A DNA stretch of 64,000 nt from Bicyclus anynana (GCF_947172395.1 NC_069108.1:2705501-2769500), one strand, 5' to 3'; shown: positions 1-9,815, numbered from the stretch's first letter. Numbers and translations: made by a program. The notes: generated from the sequence alone by a model not told the origin.

Positions 1-59
1 GTTTCTGAACGAATTGTAGCCGCTAATCGCATTGGCTTCGAGTTTGCTTTCCATTGCTT

Positions 60-180
60 TCCTTTCCTTTATAAAATGGCGGAGCTTCGATCGTGTAGCG
101 TCGATTGCTTCTTATTTGTTTTATTCCAATTATTTACGTATTGAATATGTTTTAGTGATAAGTTAGTGTAATTAGACATA
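60..180 (+). promoter_or_regulatory. Candidate core promoter and 5' UTR
   Basis: A TATAAAA string lies at 70-76, directly followed by ATGGCGG, which resembles a YY1/Pho-type site. The ATG inside it (76) opens a short upstream ORF ending at TGA 142-144, before the main start, if transcription begins upstream of it. The main start at 181 has A at -3 and G at +4, a good initiation context. The transcription start cannot be placed from sequence alone. Confidence 0.35.
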
Positions 181-318
181 ATGGAGGGTGTTTTAAGTGA
201 CGGTATGTGCCGGTGTTGTGCATCCGAGGGCAGTTTCAAAGACTTCCAAGTTCCATACCAATGGATGGGCGCAGAAGAAATTTACGCAAATATGCTAAAG
301 GATTGCTTTGATTTAACA
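181..318 (+). CDS. Constant exon 1: N-terminal half of ZAD domain
   Basis: Encodes 46 residues from ATG 181 to a donor GTAAGT at 319. Residues 10-13 read CRCC, matching the first metal-binding pair (CRxC) of a ZAD. The aromatic and acidic residues that follow (FKDFQVP, then EEIYANMLKDCFDLT) resemble the family's first half. The exon ends in phase 0 after Thr46. Reading on into the intron gives only 19 more residues before a stop at 376-378, so the open frame past 318 is not expected to be coding. The ATG is the first in this frame and has a good context. The second CxxC pair lies in exon 2, which makes the domain complete only after splicing. The ZAD normally mediates homodimerisation, so it would be the common dimer interface of all isoforms. 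Confidence 0.85.
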
Positions 319-1303
319 GTAAGTTTAAAATTAACTAGTTTTTCTGCTGACATTTTGTATCTCCTATGTATGGTGTAGCGTATTTGTCTCCATGGACGAA
401 AAAATTAAAAGCCGACATTTCAACGCCGCTTAATGTCCTCTAAAATTACAATTTAAATTCTTGAAATTAAAAATTTCTAGCTAATTAGCAATAATATTGA
501 ATTTTCCAAAGAAAACATACTTAATATTTTAGTAGATTATAAGAAAATATGAATTGTTACTTTGTCTTGGCTTTCTGTAATTAATTTATACCTGTCCATC
601 TGAATTCAATATGGTGGACACAGTAGAAAAAGGTAATAGCTGCGCGATGCTAATTTAAAAAGTGTTTCATTTAGTTAATAAATTGTTGAATTAATATTAG
701 ATAAATTAAAAAAAACAATAAGCTCTTGAATAGGATTAGGCGTAATTCACTGAAGTTGATTAAGAACAAACCTTTTAATTTTCTATTCTCTAGGACCATA
801 GGCTTTAACTTTTCAGATTCAGATTTAGAAGATGGTGTAATTGGCACTTATAGTAGGTGATAATAAAAAAAAAATCTAAGTTTTAATAAAACTTGTTGAA
901 GGGTATTTTTTTTATGCTCTAGAACCTGTTCCATAAATCATGTCCATATGAAATTTCAGCTAAATCCATTCAGTAGTTTCTGTGTGAAACAGTAACAAAT
1001 ATTTATATTTATATCATCTATAAAAACATCATAATCATCAGCTTTTAACAATTATTGTGGGAATTAGGTACATTGATTTTTGCCTTTATTTAACTTCAGG
1101 TTATAATCTATCTCAATTCTAAATTCAGTACAGTAGTTGCAATGTGAAAGAGTAACAGACGTTCATACCATCACAACCATCAGTATTGAGGGTATTATCT
1201 ATCTTCATTTTAAGTTTTAGCCAAATCGGTACAGTAGTAGTGTGTTAAAGAGTAACAAATGTCCATGATTTTTCCACTTCAACTCCTCACAGCACCTGAT
1301 CTA
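319..1303. repeat. Intron 1, 5' part: AT-rich with degenerate repeat tails
   Basis: No gene is visible. Between about 940 and 1265 there are three degenerate partial copies of a segment recurring elsewhere in the window (compare 3160-3510), recognisable by 'AAATTCAG..CAGTAGT..GTGAAAGAGTAACA'. These are remnants of a lepidopteran transposon tail. The rest is AT-rich sequence I cannot assign. Confidence 0.5.
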
Positions 1304-1412
1304 CATATACTACAGCCCTACTCAATGTGTACTGTTTACCAACAAATAAATTAGAATTGAAGGTAGAAAATGCATGTCATTTCATAACTTACTTATTTTA
1401 AATTATGTATTG
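1304..1412. repeat. Direct repeat, copy 1 (partner 2203-2312)
   Basis: Shares an extended diverged match with 2203-2312, including TACTACAGCC, GTACTGTTTACCAACAAA, GAAGGTAGAAAA and CATAACTTA. A minus-strand relative lies at about 34600-34800. The two copies flank the retroelement debris at 1556-2003, so they may be parts of one interspersed element. Confidence 0.55.
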
Positions 1413-1555
1413 TTTGTTTATGCCTAATTGTTCTAAGCTTATTATTCTAATTAATAAAGCTAATTAAATTTTTTTTTATTAAAAAAAATATAATTAAATA
1501 TTTAAAAAATATTTAATTATTTGCGAGTGACACAGGCAATTTTTTTATTCTGTGT

Positions 1556-2003
1556 TCTTTCGAGAATAGGAACTATGTGGGTGAAACCGCGGGGCACCTT
1601 TTAGTGGCATTTTTGCATCTGAGACGAATATCTTAGCATTCCATGGATTCACCGTGCTGGTGCCGGGTCCATCGCGTGGTAGAGAGAAAAACTTCGAGCA
1701 GAGTCCTGAACTTGTGCCTACAGGATGTAGGGTTAAGGAATTCCTTGACGATTGATCAACACTCCCCGTTCTCTGCTCGTGTTGTTCTCCCTGCCTAGCC
1801 AAATTTGGTAAGATCCTATTAGAGCAGCTTTGGATACTCGTTTTAATATAGAACTAGCTGCACTTCTAGAGAGGTCAAGGTCTTTAAGCAAGTTATAGAG
1901 AGATTTTGCTGGTAATTCTCTCACACCTACTTCTACGGCGTACAGACTAACTACATAGCCATTTTTAGTTATTTCTCTTGTTAGGACATAATATTTGTCC
2001 ACT
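1556..2003 (-). pseudogene. Degenerate retroelement coding remnant
   Basis: The minus strand encodes an open fragment containing VSLYAVEVGVRELPAKSLYN, a motif I associate with the C-terminal region of lepidopteran non-LTR retroelement ORFs. There is no complete domain, and the fragment overlaps another frame with related sequence. A related 3' segment ('GATGTAGGGTTAA', then 'AACACTCCCC' and 'CTCTGCTC') recurs at about 6525-6660. It lies antisense inside intron 1 and is probably inert. Confidence 0.5.
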
Positions 2004-2202
2004 TTTATACTATGAAGTAATACAATGTCAAGTGATACAATGTTGGTGTATGCCCAACTAGTTTAGAACCCATATGGGGCATTGCACAACTTACATTTTC
2101 AGTAGTTATGGTTATCAAAACCATTTGTTCACAGTGCACACTCTTCCTTGACAGTACTCATCCAATCGCCTTCAGTAAGCAGAAACTCCCCATCTGTCAC
2201 AC

Positions 2203-2312
2203 AGACACTATACTACAGCCTTTTTTGATGAGTACTGTTTACCAACAAAGAAAATAGACATGAAGGTAGAAAACACAGGTTATTACATAACTTATTTATT
2301 TTATACTATGTA
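2203..2312. repeat. Direct repeat, copy 2 (partner 1304-1412)
   Basis: Diverged second copy of the 1304-1412 segment in the same orientation. It ends just before the RTE-type fragment at about 2340. Confidence 0.55.
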
Positions 2313-2339
2313 TGGTTTGTTTTCAACGGCTGGGCAGCA

Positions 2340-2690
2340 TTCGATATCTTTTTGTCCGAAATTCCTTAGTGCCTGAAAACAAAAGTCTTTGAACAGTGCG
2401 TGTTGCCAGTGACATATGGTTCCGAGACTTGGTTGTTAACTATGGGCCTCATAAGAAGGCTCAGAGTCACACAGCGGGCGATGGAATGAGCTATGCTCGG
2501 TGTATCTGCATGATTGAATCAGAAATGAGGAGATCCGCAGAAGAACCAAAGTCACCGAGTCGCGAACATAGCTCAACGACTCGCGAAGCTGAAGTGGCAA
2601 TGGGCGGGGCACATAGTTCGAAGAGCCGATGGATGTTGGGGTCCCAAGGTGCTGGAATGGCGACAAAGGTTTCACGGAGCCGTCAGGCGA
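2340..2690 (+). mobile_element. RTE-type non-LTR retroelement 3' fragment
   Basis: Contains the DNA for the C-terminal reverse-transcriptase tail seen better at 29902-30400 (YGSETWS, RRLRVTQRAMERA, RRSVGRPP type motifs): 'GTGACATATGGTTCCGAGAC', 'ACACAGCGGGCGATGGA', 'TCAGAAATGAGGAGATCCGC', 'GTCCCAAGGTGCTGGAATGG'. The frame is broken. Three related fragments lie at 13493-13858, 29902-30400 and 45375-45580. Confidence 0.65.
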
Positions 2691-2869
2691 GTTCGGGAGG
2701 GTGAGGCGCACGCGGGGTGATGCCCAACCGCCGCGCCACTGCTCGACCGCTGATACCTAAAAATTTTGTATTGCGCAGATTAATGTCCGATTTTCGGACA
2801 TATCATGAAGATTGCATCCAACACTGTTGTATTTAATTTTGTCTCTCATAAAGGCTTTTTCTGTACCAG

Positions 2870-3011
2870 CTGTCAATATCTGAGGAAATCAACAATGGTG
2901 GCATATGCGAGGTGTGCATCACTCAGCTGCGGAATGCGTGCAACTTCAAGCGTCAGGTGCAGAAGACGGAGGAGAAGTTCAAGAGGAAAATGGAGGAGAG
3001 CAGCTTCAAAA
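2870..3011 (+). CDS. Constant exon 2: C-terminal half of ZAD domain plus basic helix
   Basis: The acceptor TTTTTCTGTACCAG ends at 2869 and the donor GTATGT starts at 3012. In phase 0 the exon encodes 47 residues beginning LSISEEINNG, then ICEVC (Cys59 and Cys62 of the protein). These supply the second metal-binding CxxC of the ZAD. The following TQLRNACNFKRQVQKTEEKF matches the long C-terminal helix of ZADs, which ends in a charged, coiled-coil-like stretch. It leaves one nucleotide (A), so it ends in phase 1. The exon is too short and in the wrong frame to show as a long ORF, but it completes the domain begun in exon 1 exactly, with the usual spacing between cysteine pairs. Confidence 0.88.
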
Positions 3012-3154
3012 GTATGTAATTGCTTATTTTGTTATGAATGGTACAGTACGCCGCCTGTAAGGGTGCCTGTCTACCAGAGTGGAGCGAGGGAGTGTAGCGG
3101 TGTAGCGGGACTAATAAAATTAATATACTAATAAATCATTTATTTCAGAATATA

Positions 3155-3515
3155 AAAAATTAGCGGACGCCCGCGACTCGTACGCGTGGAATTTAGTTCT
3201 TCACAAATCCCTCGGGAACCATGGATTTTTCCGGGATAAAAAGTAGCCTATGTGTTAATCCAGGCTATAATATATCTTAATACCAAATTTCAGCTAATTC
3301 GGTTCGGTAGTTGAGGCGTGAAAGAGTAACAAACATTCATATCATCAAAATCATCAGCTTTCGCAAATATCGGGAAACCATGGATTATTTCGGGATAAAA
3401 AGTAGCCTATGTGCTAATGAGTAAAATCTGTTTCCATTTCAAATTACAGCCATATCGCTTCAGTATTAGCGACGGTAAAGAGCATAATATTAGTAGGATG
3501 AAAACTACAGGAATT
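3155..3515 (-). mobile_element. Lepidopteran repeat ending in GCGGACG..CCGC motif
   Basis: Begins with 'TTAGCGGACGCCCGCGACT' and contains 'GGGATAAAAAGTAGCCTATG' twice, then 'CATATCGCTTCAGTA'. The GCGGACGAAGTCGCGG terminus (reverse complement) recurs at 20785, 28125, 32060, 57080 and 57520. Non-coding debris inside intron 2. Confidence 0.6.
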
Positions 3516-3529
3516 GTGCCTAACTAGCT

Positions 3530-3910
3530 GACGCTGTTTCACCCGCGTGGTACCTGTTCCCGTAGTAATACGGGAATAATATATAGCCTATAGCCTTCCT
3601 CGATATATGGGCTATCTAACACTGAAAGAATTTTTCAAATCGGACCAGTAGTTCCTGAGATTAGTGCGTTCAATCAATCAAACAAACAAATTCTTCAGCT
3701 TTATAATATTAGTATAGATATCTACCTACTTGTATAGATTAAATCTAGTGCCGTCGTTTGAGATTAATATTTTACAGTTGTGGGAATCGAACCCCACTAC
3801 TTCTCTTTCACTATTAGTCCTAGTCCAACAGAAAGCATTAGAAAATCCTACCTGGTCTCCACGATACAGATCTAGTGTGGAGACCACAGGCAATGTTATG
3901 GTTTTTTGTA
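3530..3910. mobile_element. Transposon tail fragment and SINE fragment in intron 2
   Basis: 3535-3720 carries the common lepidopteran stretch 'TTTCACCCGCGTGG..GTTCCCGT..ACGGGAATAA..ATAGCCTATAGCC', ending 'ATAATATTAGTATAGAT'. At about 3774-3795 'TTGTGGGAATCGAACCC' is a minus-strand tRNA-like B-box region, probably a SINE head. No coding potential is seen. Confidence 0.55.
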
Positions 3911-4024
3911 TATTTTTTTGGTCAATAAAGATTTTATTTATTATATTTATATATTTTTTACTACTTCACTATACCAGTCGGTCATTGCAATGGCAGGATA
4001 TATAATTTTCTGTTTTTTTCACAG

Positions 4025-4102
4025 CGGACTCAATCAAAATGGAGGTGACCCGTTTCGACGATGACGACTCTAACATGTCAGCCGATGAATTCTCCAGCCA
4101 GG
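4025..4102 (+). CDS. Constant exon 3: acidic linker
   Basis: The acceptor TTTTTTTCACAG ends at 4024 and the donor GTGAGT starts at 4103. The exon is 78 nt, phase 1 in and phase 1 out. With the A from exon 2 it encodes TDSIKMEVTRFDDDDSNMSA followed by DEFSSQ. It contains the tetra-Asp run and several serines, and no zinc ligand. Its length is a multiple of three with the same phase on both sides, so skipping it keeps the frame of every isoform. It probably works as a flexible linker or a co-factor docking segment. Reading through the donor would add intron-coded residues up to a stop at 4318-4320. Confidence 0.8.
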
Positions 4103-4187
4103 GTGAGTCTAGTAAATTAAAACCATTTTTTACACGCTTTACATTAGTTTCAATTGTAACTATGTATGCAAGAAAATCTTGGAATAT

Positions 4188-4823
4188 AAAGGACATGTCC
4201 CAAAATGGGCCTTTAATATATTTAATTTATAAGCAGGTCGATAGTATTTTTACGGATAGAAGATACAAATTCCTGTTGAGAAAATATTTTTTTAGAATTT
4301 TTGGAACCCGCATTAATTAGATAAATATTTTTTTTAGTTTTCGCTCCCTTGTCAAATTAAACATAGACAATACAGTAAATGTTCAAAAGCCCAAAGGTAA
4401 TATACACCTGGAATTGAATTCATATCTGGTGTAAGTTGTCACTTTCATGTAATATTGTCAAAGGTCAATAAGACACAAGTTAAAAAGAGTTAAATCGTAG
4501 ACAGACAAGCATTAAACAAAAAAATCATTAAAATGCTTTAAAAACGCCATAAACGAACGCTACTGCGCGAAGATCACTAACAATCTGTGAGGGTGTGAGT
4601 TACAATCGTGTTGCCATAATAAAAATGTTTAATTAATGTTGTCAGCTAATGAAAAAAATACATTTCATTTAATTCGTTTAAAAAAATGTGGGTTCCAAAA
4701 ATTTTTTTATTTTGAGTTTTAAGTTTTATATTTTATGTTCTTTTAAGATAAAAATAATTTGTTCTGCTTAGTTGACACTTGGAAAAAGGCCCAGCCTCCA
4801 TAGAAAATTGGGACATTTCCTTT
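4188..4823. mobile_element. MITE with AAAGGACATGTCCC ends, copy 1
   Basis: Begins AAAGGACATGTCCCAA and ends TTGGGACATTTCCTTT, which are inverted relative to each other. About 630 bp aligns along its whole length with 30911-31533 (shared 'AGCAGGTCGATAGTATTTTT', 'GGAACCCGCATTAATTAG', 'GACTCGGAATAAAGGCCC'-type blocks). No ORF. It lies in intron 3, 85 bp after exon 3. Confidence 0.75.
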
Positions 4824-5167
4824 GATCCACTTCCCGGTCTTCGATTAGATTGAAATTTTGCACACGCTCTGAGTTCTGATGACAATACATAGACTAGAAA
4901 CGTCATTACAAATCCAATATGGCGGCCTCACCAAGATGGCGGACTAGCTGTTTGAAATCCACCACCATAATATGGATATTAAATGAAAGTTTGCTGTCAG
5001 GAATACGATAAAATAGTCATGTGACTTGAATCCAATATTTGTAATTTTTAGTGCGTGCTAAAAGAGGGTTTTTTAGTTTTTTTAACTATTTCAAGTTATT
5101 TTATCTTTGTGACTTGACATGACTTTCGTATCTAAAGACGTGACCTTGGGGCCTAGGTTTAAAGGAT
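4824..5167. other. Intron 3 spacer
   Basis: Contains 'CCAATATGGCGGCCTCACC' followed by a second 'AAGATGGCGGA', a short repeat common in insect intergenic DNA. Otherwise I see nothing recognisable here. Confidence 0.4.
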
Positions 5168-5245
5168 CCAGCCAGACCTGGACCAATTAAGAAAACCTCC
5201 CAGCCCTGCCGGGGATCGAACACAGGACCTCCGTCTGAGCCTGAC
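5168..5245 (-). mobile_element. SINE-B head fragment close to the exon 4 acceptor
   Basis: The minus strand reads GACGGAGGTCCTGTGTTCGA, then CCCCGGC..GGG, then 'TTAATTGGTCCAGGTCTGGC', as in the SINE at 19580-19905. It ends about 40 bp before the exon 4 acceptor, so it may have displaced or supplied part of the branch-point region. Confidence 0.65.
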
Positions 5246-5283
5246 CCTTACACAGATAATGATGAATCTCTCCTTGTTTCCAG

Positions 5284-5406
5284 AATACGAAGTACCCATA
5301 AAAGTGGAGAAACTTGATGAAAAGCCCAGAAAGCGTCAGGCCGCCGCTAAAGCCTCCACGTCGAAGGCCAAGAAGAGCAAGGCCTCCGCCGAGACTTCTG
5401 TCAAAC
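5284..5406 (+). CDS. Constant exon 4: SUMO-type motif and basic (NLS-like) region; donor for all terminal exons
   Basis: The acceptor CTTGTTTCCAG ends at 5283 and the donor GTAAGT starts at 5407. The exon is 123 nt, phase 1 in and out. It encodes EYEVPIKVEKLDEKPRKRQA, then an Ala/Lys/Ser-rich stretch (AAKASTSKAKKSK..) ending ETSVK. IKVE (residues 125-128) matches the SUMO consensus (hydrophobic-K-x-E). PRKR and KAKKSKA look like nuclear localisation signals. The single trailing C combines with the first two nucleotides of any terminal exon to make CGN, always arginine. This is the last constant exon. Retention of the next intron would give a finger-less protein ending at 5649-5651. Confidence 0.82.
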
Positions 5407-5659
5407 GTAAGTCGATAGTTTGCTTTATACTGTGGCCCTTGGTGATGCGTTCATGTGAAATTGTACTTAAATTGAGGGGAATTAAAAATATATATATAGA
5501 GACTGCATATAGAAGTAAAAACGTAGAACTTTTAGTGGTAAAGGAAATGTCCAAAATTGGGACTACTTTTCAGAACGAAAAATGTACTAAAAATCTTGTA
5601 TATTTTACAAGATCTTTAGTACATTTACTTTTTTTTTTTTTTTTTAAATAAATATACTT

Positions 5660-5917
5660 AATCAATACACATCACTATCTAGCCCCAAAGTAAGCATACA
5701 AAGTAGCTTGTGTTATGGGTGCTAAGATAGTTGATATTATAATATTAATATACAATTATATACTACATATAAATACTTATATAATGTATAATGTAAATAC
5801 ACACAGACACTGGAAAACACTTATGCTCATCACACAAATATTTTCCAGTTGTGGGAATCGAACCCACGGCCCTGGATGCAGAAAGCAGGGTCACTACCCA
5901 CTGCGCCACGCGGCCGT
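5660..5917 (-). mobile_element. SINE-D (tRNA-derived), minus strand
   Basis: The minus strand begins CGGCCGCGTGGCGCAGTGGG (A-box-like) and has a B-box-like GGTTCGATTCCC. It is followed by a body ending in 'CTTACTTTGGGGCTAG'. A plus-strand copy lies at 31544-31800. It is a SINE rather than a functional tRNA gene because the same tRNA-unlike tail follows both heads. Confidence 0.8.
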
Positions 5918-5984
5918 CTTATTTTTACTTACTTTTAGATTATTTTACTTTACTATTTAGATTACTCCCATCGATCTCCTATTA

Positions 5985-6145
5985 AAAAGTGGATGCACAA
6001 TCAGCGACCAAAAAACGTCCCCACTCAATGAGAGCCAAACACAACTTCTTGGCACTCAATTCAAGTAGTTGCATTTGCAAATTCAACCCTAATTCCAATT
6101 TTTAAGGTTGAATTTGCTCTGAATTTGGGATTTTATTGAATAATT
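5985..6145. repeat. Interspersed repeat, copy 1 (partner 18362-18525)
   Basis: Shares with 18362-18525 the order 'AGCGA.CAAAAAA..TCC..CACT.AATGAG', 'TTCAAGTAGT', 'GCATTT', and 'TTTGCTCTGAATTTGGG'. Function unknown. No ORF. Confidence 0.55.
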
Positions 6146-6524
6146 AAAAATTATAAATTATATTTATAATTTTCTTTACCAATAATTCTAAAACTGTCAA
6201 AGCAAAATTGGCTAATTTTAAAGTGATATTTTCTACATGATTCTGCAATTACTCCATTAGAATCTTAGCCGAAATAATATTCGTTGACAGGGAAAATAAG
6301 CTGATTTCATTATTTTCACACCGATCGTAGTGATTTACTTATCCTTTTCGATGCATATTTCACTGATTGTCAGTTGTCTTTGCCAACGCAGGCTGTTAAT
6401 GTCAAAGTCAATCAATGAATAAGACGTCATTGTCAAATGTTCTGTTATCAAACTGACAGTTTTCCTAGGAACCTACCAGGTGTCACAATTCCCACTAAGA
6501 ATGTTACCAATAAACCCTCGAGTG

Positions 6525-6660
6525 GCAGAGATTGACCTTGGGTGAAGTCCCGGCCCTGTGATCGAAGGACGTAGGGTTAAATACTGAAACTAGTTAACAC
6601 TCCCCTTCTCCACTCAAGTCATTCTCACGCCTATACCAAACCAAAATAATCCATGAAGGG
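6525..6660. mobile_element. Retroelement 3' remnant
   Basis: Resembles the 1660-1800 segment: 'GACGTAGGGTTAA' followed by 'TTAACACTCCCC' and 'TCTCCACTC'. Short and degenerate. Confidence 0.4.
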
Positions 6661-6734
6661 CTATCCAACCTCAAACCTTAAGGGTGGTCTTAAACCACTC
6701 GGGTCTCCCACTACCCCCACCTAATTCACGGAAC

Positions 6735-6781
6735 ACTTCGTACTATCTCGGCTCGTGACAAGAGCCGAGATAGTACGAAGT
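6735..6781. repeat. Perfect 20-bp hairpin with 7-nt loop
   Basis: Arms 6735-6754 (ACTTCGTACTATCTCGGCTC) and 6762-6781 are exact reverse complements, separated by GTGACAA. The identity stops sharply on both sides. There is no T-run suggesting a Pol III terminator. Its role is unknown. Confidence 0.75.
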
Positions 6782-6914
6782 TGGCGGGTTCTTTTACGAT
6801 CACTATAACAAGTTAATGATAATTACCGGAACGGACATTTACTGTAATGTAACACTACCATCTTTTCAATTCTCAGACTCAGAATTTTACCTGAAAATTT
6901 CTTAGAGGAAAGAA

Positions 6915-6995
6915 AAACTCAGTAGCCCGACCCAGGATTCGAACCCAAGACCGAAACCACATAGGCTAACTAGTGGACCAACAAGACAGTCGAGT
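6915..6995 (-). mobile_element. tRNA-like SINE head fragment
   Basis: The minus strand has GGTTCGAATCCTGGGTCGG, a B-box plus T-arm-like stretch, preceded by 'TTAGCCTATGTGG'. Only the head is recognisable. Confidence 0.45.
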
Positions 6996-7017
6996 CGTTT
7001 AGAGTTTTTATTATGCT

Positions 7018-7563
7018 AGCTACCCACGGTTCGATATAACCACGTGTCTGCATGATGCCTGGTAAAACTCATCGTGTGCTGGTCGTCATTATTGCTTCAA
7101 GTCACAGAATAAGGATGATCCAGAATGAGTCTTTACAATCAGCGTGGTGAGGCCGGTGAAACCCATAAAAAACATACGTCACGCGTCTCCTTGACATCCG
7201 CATATACAAACTTTTTTCATAATTCGTATTTCAGAATTTAACACTAACAACAATTACGTAAATTAATATAATAAATAATCTATACCAATAAAAAAAATAC
7301 TCCCATCTTATATCTTTACTTTTTGTGAACAGTGTTTAAAATATTTAAAAAACAAAGACGCCATTTTTCTTGAATAATATTGAAAAATACAGATGCGGCG
7401 ATTCGTGTCGTACTGTCTCGAGAATGTATTCGTTTATGAATTTTGTATTTGCTCTATCTGCCTATTATTCTTTGACCGACCAACACACGATCAGTTTTAC
7501 CATACGTCATGCTGCAGCGCTACTGGCATGTGGATATATTGGACCGTGGGTGGCTAGCATTAC
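7018..7563. mobile_element. Fold-back element, long member
   Basis: The left arm (7018-7090, 'CTACCCACGG..GGTAAAACTCATCGTGTGCT') and right arm (7475-7563, 'CACACGATCAGTTTTACC..CCGTGGGTGGCTAG') are inverted and match the arms of the compact members at 28622-28810 and 29534-29735. About 380 bp of unrelated interior separates them. Confidence 0.55.
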
Positions 7564-7623
7564 TCAAAAGAAAACATGAATTTACAGAAATCATTTAAAT
7601 TTTTAACAAATTGTTTATAACTT

Positions 7624-8074
7624 ATACTCCGCGCTACGAAACAAGTACCGCAGACGCGACGCTGTTGTCTTAACACGTTCGCTGCGGTACGAGGTCAATT
7701 GACCTCGTACGCCTAGCATCTTTAAGATTTACGAGGTCAATGGACCTCGTACGCCTAGCGTCTTCAAGGGTTACGAGGTCAATGAACCTCGTACGCCTAG
7801 CGTCTTCAAGGGTTACGAGGTCAATGAACCTCGTACGCCTAGCGTCTTCAAGGGTTACGAGGTCAATGGACTTCGTACGCCTAGCGTCTTCGTTACGAGG
7901 TCAATTGACCTCGTACCGCACCACATAAAGTTTTAGTAAGAGAGGAAAGTCCAGAAATATAAGTGCCGCAGCGAACGTCTTAATGGCGCTAATTCTTATC
8001 GTCATTTGTGTAAGGCGTTATCAATTTTAGTTCAGGTTTTCACCACGGGACTTCTTTCGTGGCGCGGATTCTAT
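7624..8074 (-). mobile_element. MITE with CTCCGCGCCACGAAA ends, interrupted by a TTAA element
   Basis: The ends ATACTCCGCGCTACGAAAC and TTTCGTGGCGCGGATTCTAT form terminal inverted repeats. The right part (7984-8074), read on the minus strand, matches the element at 46730-47173. The element at 7670-7983 has inserted into its left part. Confidence 0.7.
7670..7983. mobile_element. TTAA-flanked MITE with internal palindromic minisatellite, copy 1 (about 5-6 units)
   Basis: The ends TTAACACGTTCGCTGCGG and CCGCAGCGAACGTCTTAA are inverted and include TTAA at both edges, as expected for piggyBac-type insertion. The interior is a tandem array of about 50-bp units, each with ACGAGGTCAATNGACCTCGT, a near-perfect palindrome, and spaced by 'ACGCCTAGCGTCTTCAAGGG'. 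A shorter copy lies at 11146-11337. Confidence 0.85.
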
Positions 8075-8285
8075 GCAAAATTAAATAAACTATAACCCAT
8101 TTTTCTTACAAACAAATTCATTTTTATTTATACAAGCTTCTAAAAGTTTTATAGAAACTTTATTAATATTGCTTCTGGAACAATAATTGTAATTTCATGG
8201 GAAAGTTTTGACATGAACGCAATACCAATGGTGCCATTTTGAAGATATGTGGAAAAGCTGTGTACTTGTATTGTAATATTATTAA

Positions 8286-8486
8286 CCAGTATTCAGCTCA
8301 CTGTTGAGCTCGAGTCTCCTCTCAAAATGAGAGGGATTAGGCCAATAGTACACCACGCTGGCCCAATGCGGATTAGCAGACTTCACACACGCAGAGAATT
8401 AAGATAATTCTCTGGGATGCAGTTTCGTCTCTATTATTCCTTCATAGTTTGAGTGATATTTAATTTCTTAAAATGCACATAACTGA
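8286..8486 (-). mobile_element. SINE-A fragment, minus strand
   Basis: Contains 'CACCACGCTGGCCCAATGCGG', 'CAGACTTCACACACGCAGAG' and 'TTAATTTCTTAAAATGCACA', as in the full copy at 19165-19478. The tRNA-like head is missing. Confidence 0.8.
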
Positions 8487-8624
8487 AATTGTAAATTGTA
8501 AAATATCCAACTAAACCAACAAAGGGCACTAAAGTAAGAAAATTATACCCAAATGCAAATATGAAATGGAGTGGAATAGCCAATAACATAAAATTTAAAA
8601 TTTTGAAAATCCCCGGAATTAGGA

Positions 8625-8730
8625 GTGGGCACGACAATAGACCAACGGGGCGGGGATCGAACCGCCGCCCCTCGGTGATGATTCCGACCGCTTTACCGTT
8701 GAGCTATGGAAGCTCTATCCTAGGTGAGAT
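8625..8730 (-). mobile_element. tRNA-derived SINE head
   Basis: The minus strand reads 'CATAGCTCAACGGTAAAGCG' (A-box-like) and 'GCGGTTCGATCCCCGC' (B-box-like). The potential stems do not make a clean cloverleaf and there is no terminator T-run, so I call a SINE head rather than a tRNA gene. Confidence 0.55.
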
Positions 8731-9254
8731 CGCAGTTAAGGGTTAATTTGTCATTGAGTAACAAAAAAATGCACAATAGGCAGCCTTATCGCTTTAAATT
8801 TATAAGGCCTATATATCTCTTCTGTTCGTAAAATTATGGAATAATTATTCGAAAAACGTTAAATACTAATACGTCAGCTTTTCCATATACATTCAAAAAT
8901 ATATATATTTGTGTGCTTTTTATGTGTCTTTTCCAGGGGACGGTATTACAAAATTATAGAGCTTAATTTAATAGCACGTTTTAAATATACTACGGAATTA
9001 ACAATCATTATAAGGCTATTTTAATGGCCTACTAAAAGAAAAGGCCTCCCACCTTAAAGGAGAGAGAGAGAGCATAGATCCATCAGGCGATGTTTAAATC
9101 TACAACGATCACTGTAATATTTTAATGATAATGAAGTAGACAGCATCTACTGCTTAACATGCTCCCTTAGACAAGGGTTATTACCACCAACTACCCAACT
9201 CTGGGCTGAAAATGAGAGAATAAATACATAAACGAAAATATTAATTTTACATAC

Positions 9255-9815
9255 GGCTTAAATATAGAATCAGAAATTCTATATTTACTGGAGTTTGAAT
9301 TTGACTTTAATTAGAAATTATAAATTGAACTGAGTTTGGAATAGGCGTTAATTTAGAAATTCTAGGATGACCCGAGCTTAGATTGGGCTGCAATTAAAAC
9401 TTATAAATTAAAGTGGGTTAGGAATAGAAGCTAATCAGATATTCTAGATTGACCCGAGTATGGATTGGACTTAAGTTAGATATTATGAATTAAACTGAGT
9501 TAGAAATAGACATTAATCAGAAATTATGCATTACTGAGTTAAGAATAGACGCTTATCTGAATTCCTAGATTGACTCGATTTTGGACTGGACTTTAATTAG
9601 AAATTGAACTAAGTTAGAAATAGAAATTAATCAGAAATTAAACATTAAACTGAGTTAGGAATAGACACTAATCAGAATTTCTAGTTTCACTCGAGTTTGG
9701 ACTGGACTTTGATAAGAAATTATTGATTGAACTGAGTTAGGAATAAACATTAATTAGAAATTATAAATTAAACTGAGCTAGGAATAGATGATAATCAGAA
9801 ATTCTATATTGAGTA
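9255..9815. repeat. Degenerate minisatellite, period roughly 110-120 bp
   Basis: Recurring blocks 'ATTAGAAATTATAAATTGAA', 'ACTGAGTTAGGAATAGAC', 'AATCAGAAATTCTAGATTGA' and 'CCCGAGTATGGATTGGACTT' appear about five times in the same order with substitutions and deletions. No coding. Confidence 0.7.

Noticed and set aside
7670..7925. Repeat array resembling a CRISPR (regular repeats with spacers)
   Set aside because: The spacers are themselves repeated, the host is eukaryotic, and the array is bounded by transposon ends.
7740..7928. 62-codon frame with repeated VRLASSRVTRSMN
   Set aside because: Translation of the palindromic minisatellite inside the TTAA element, not a gene.
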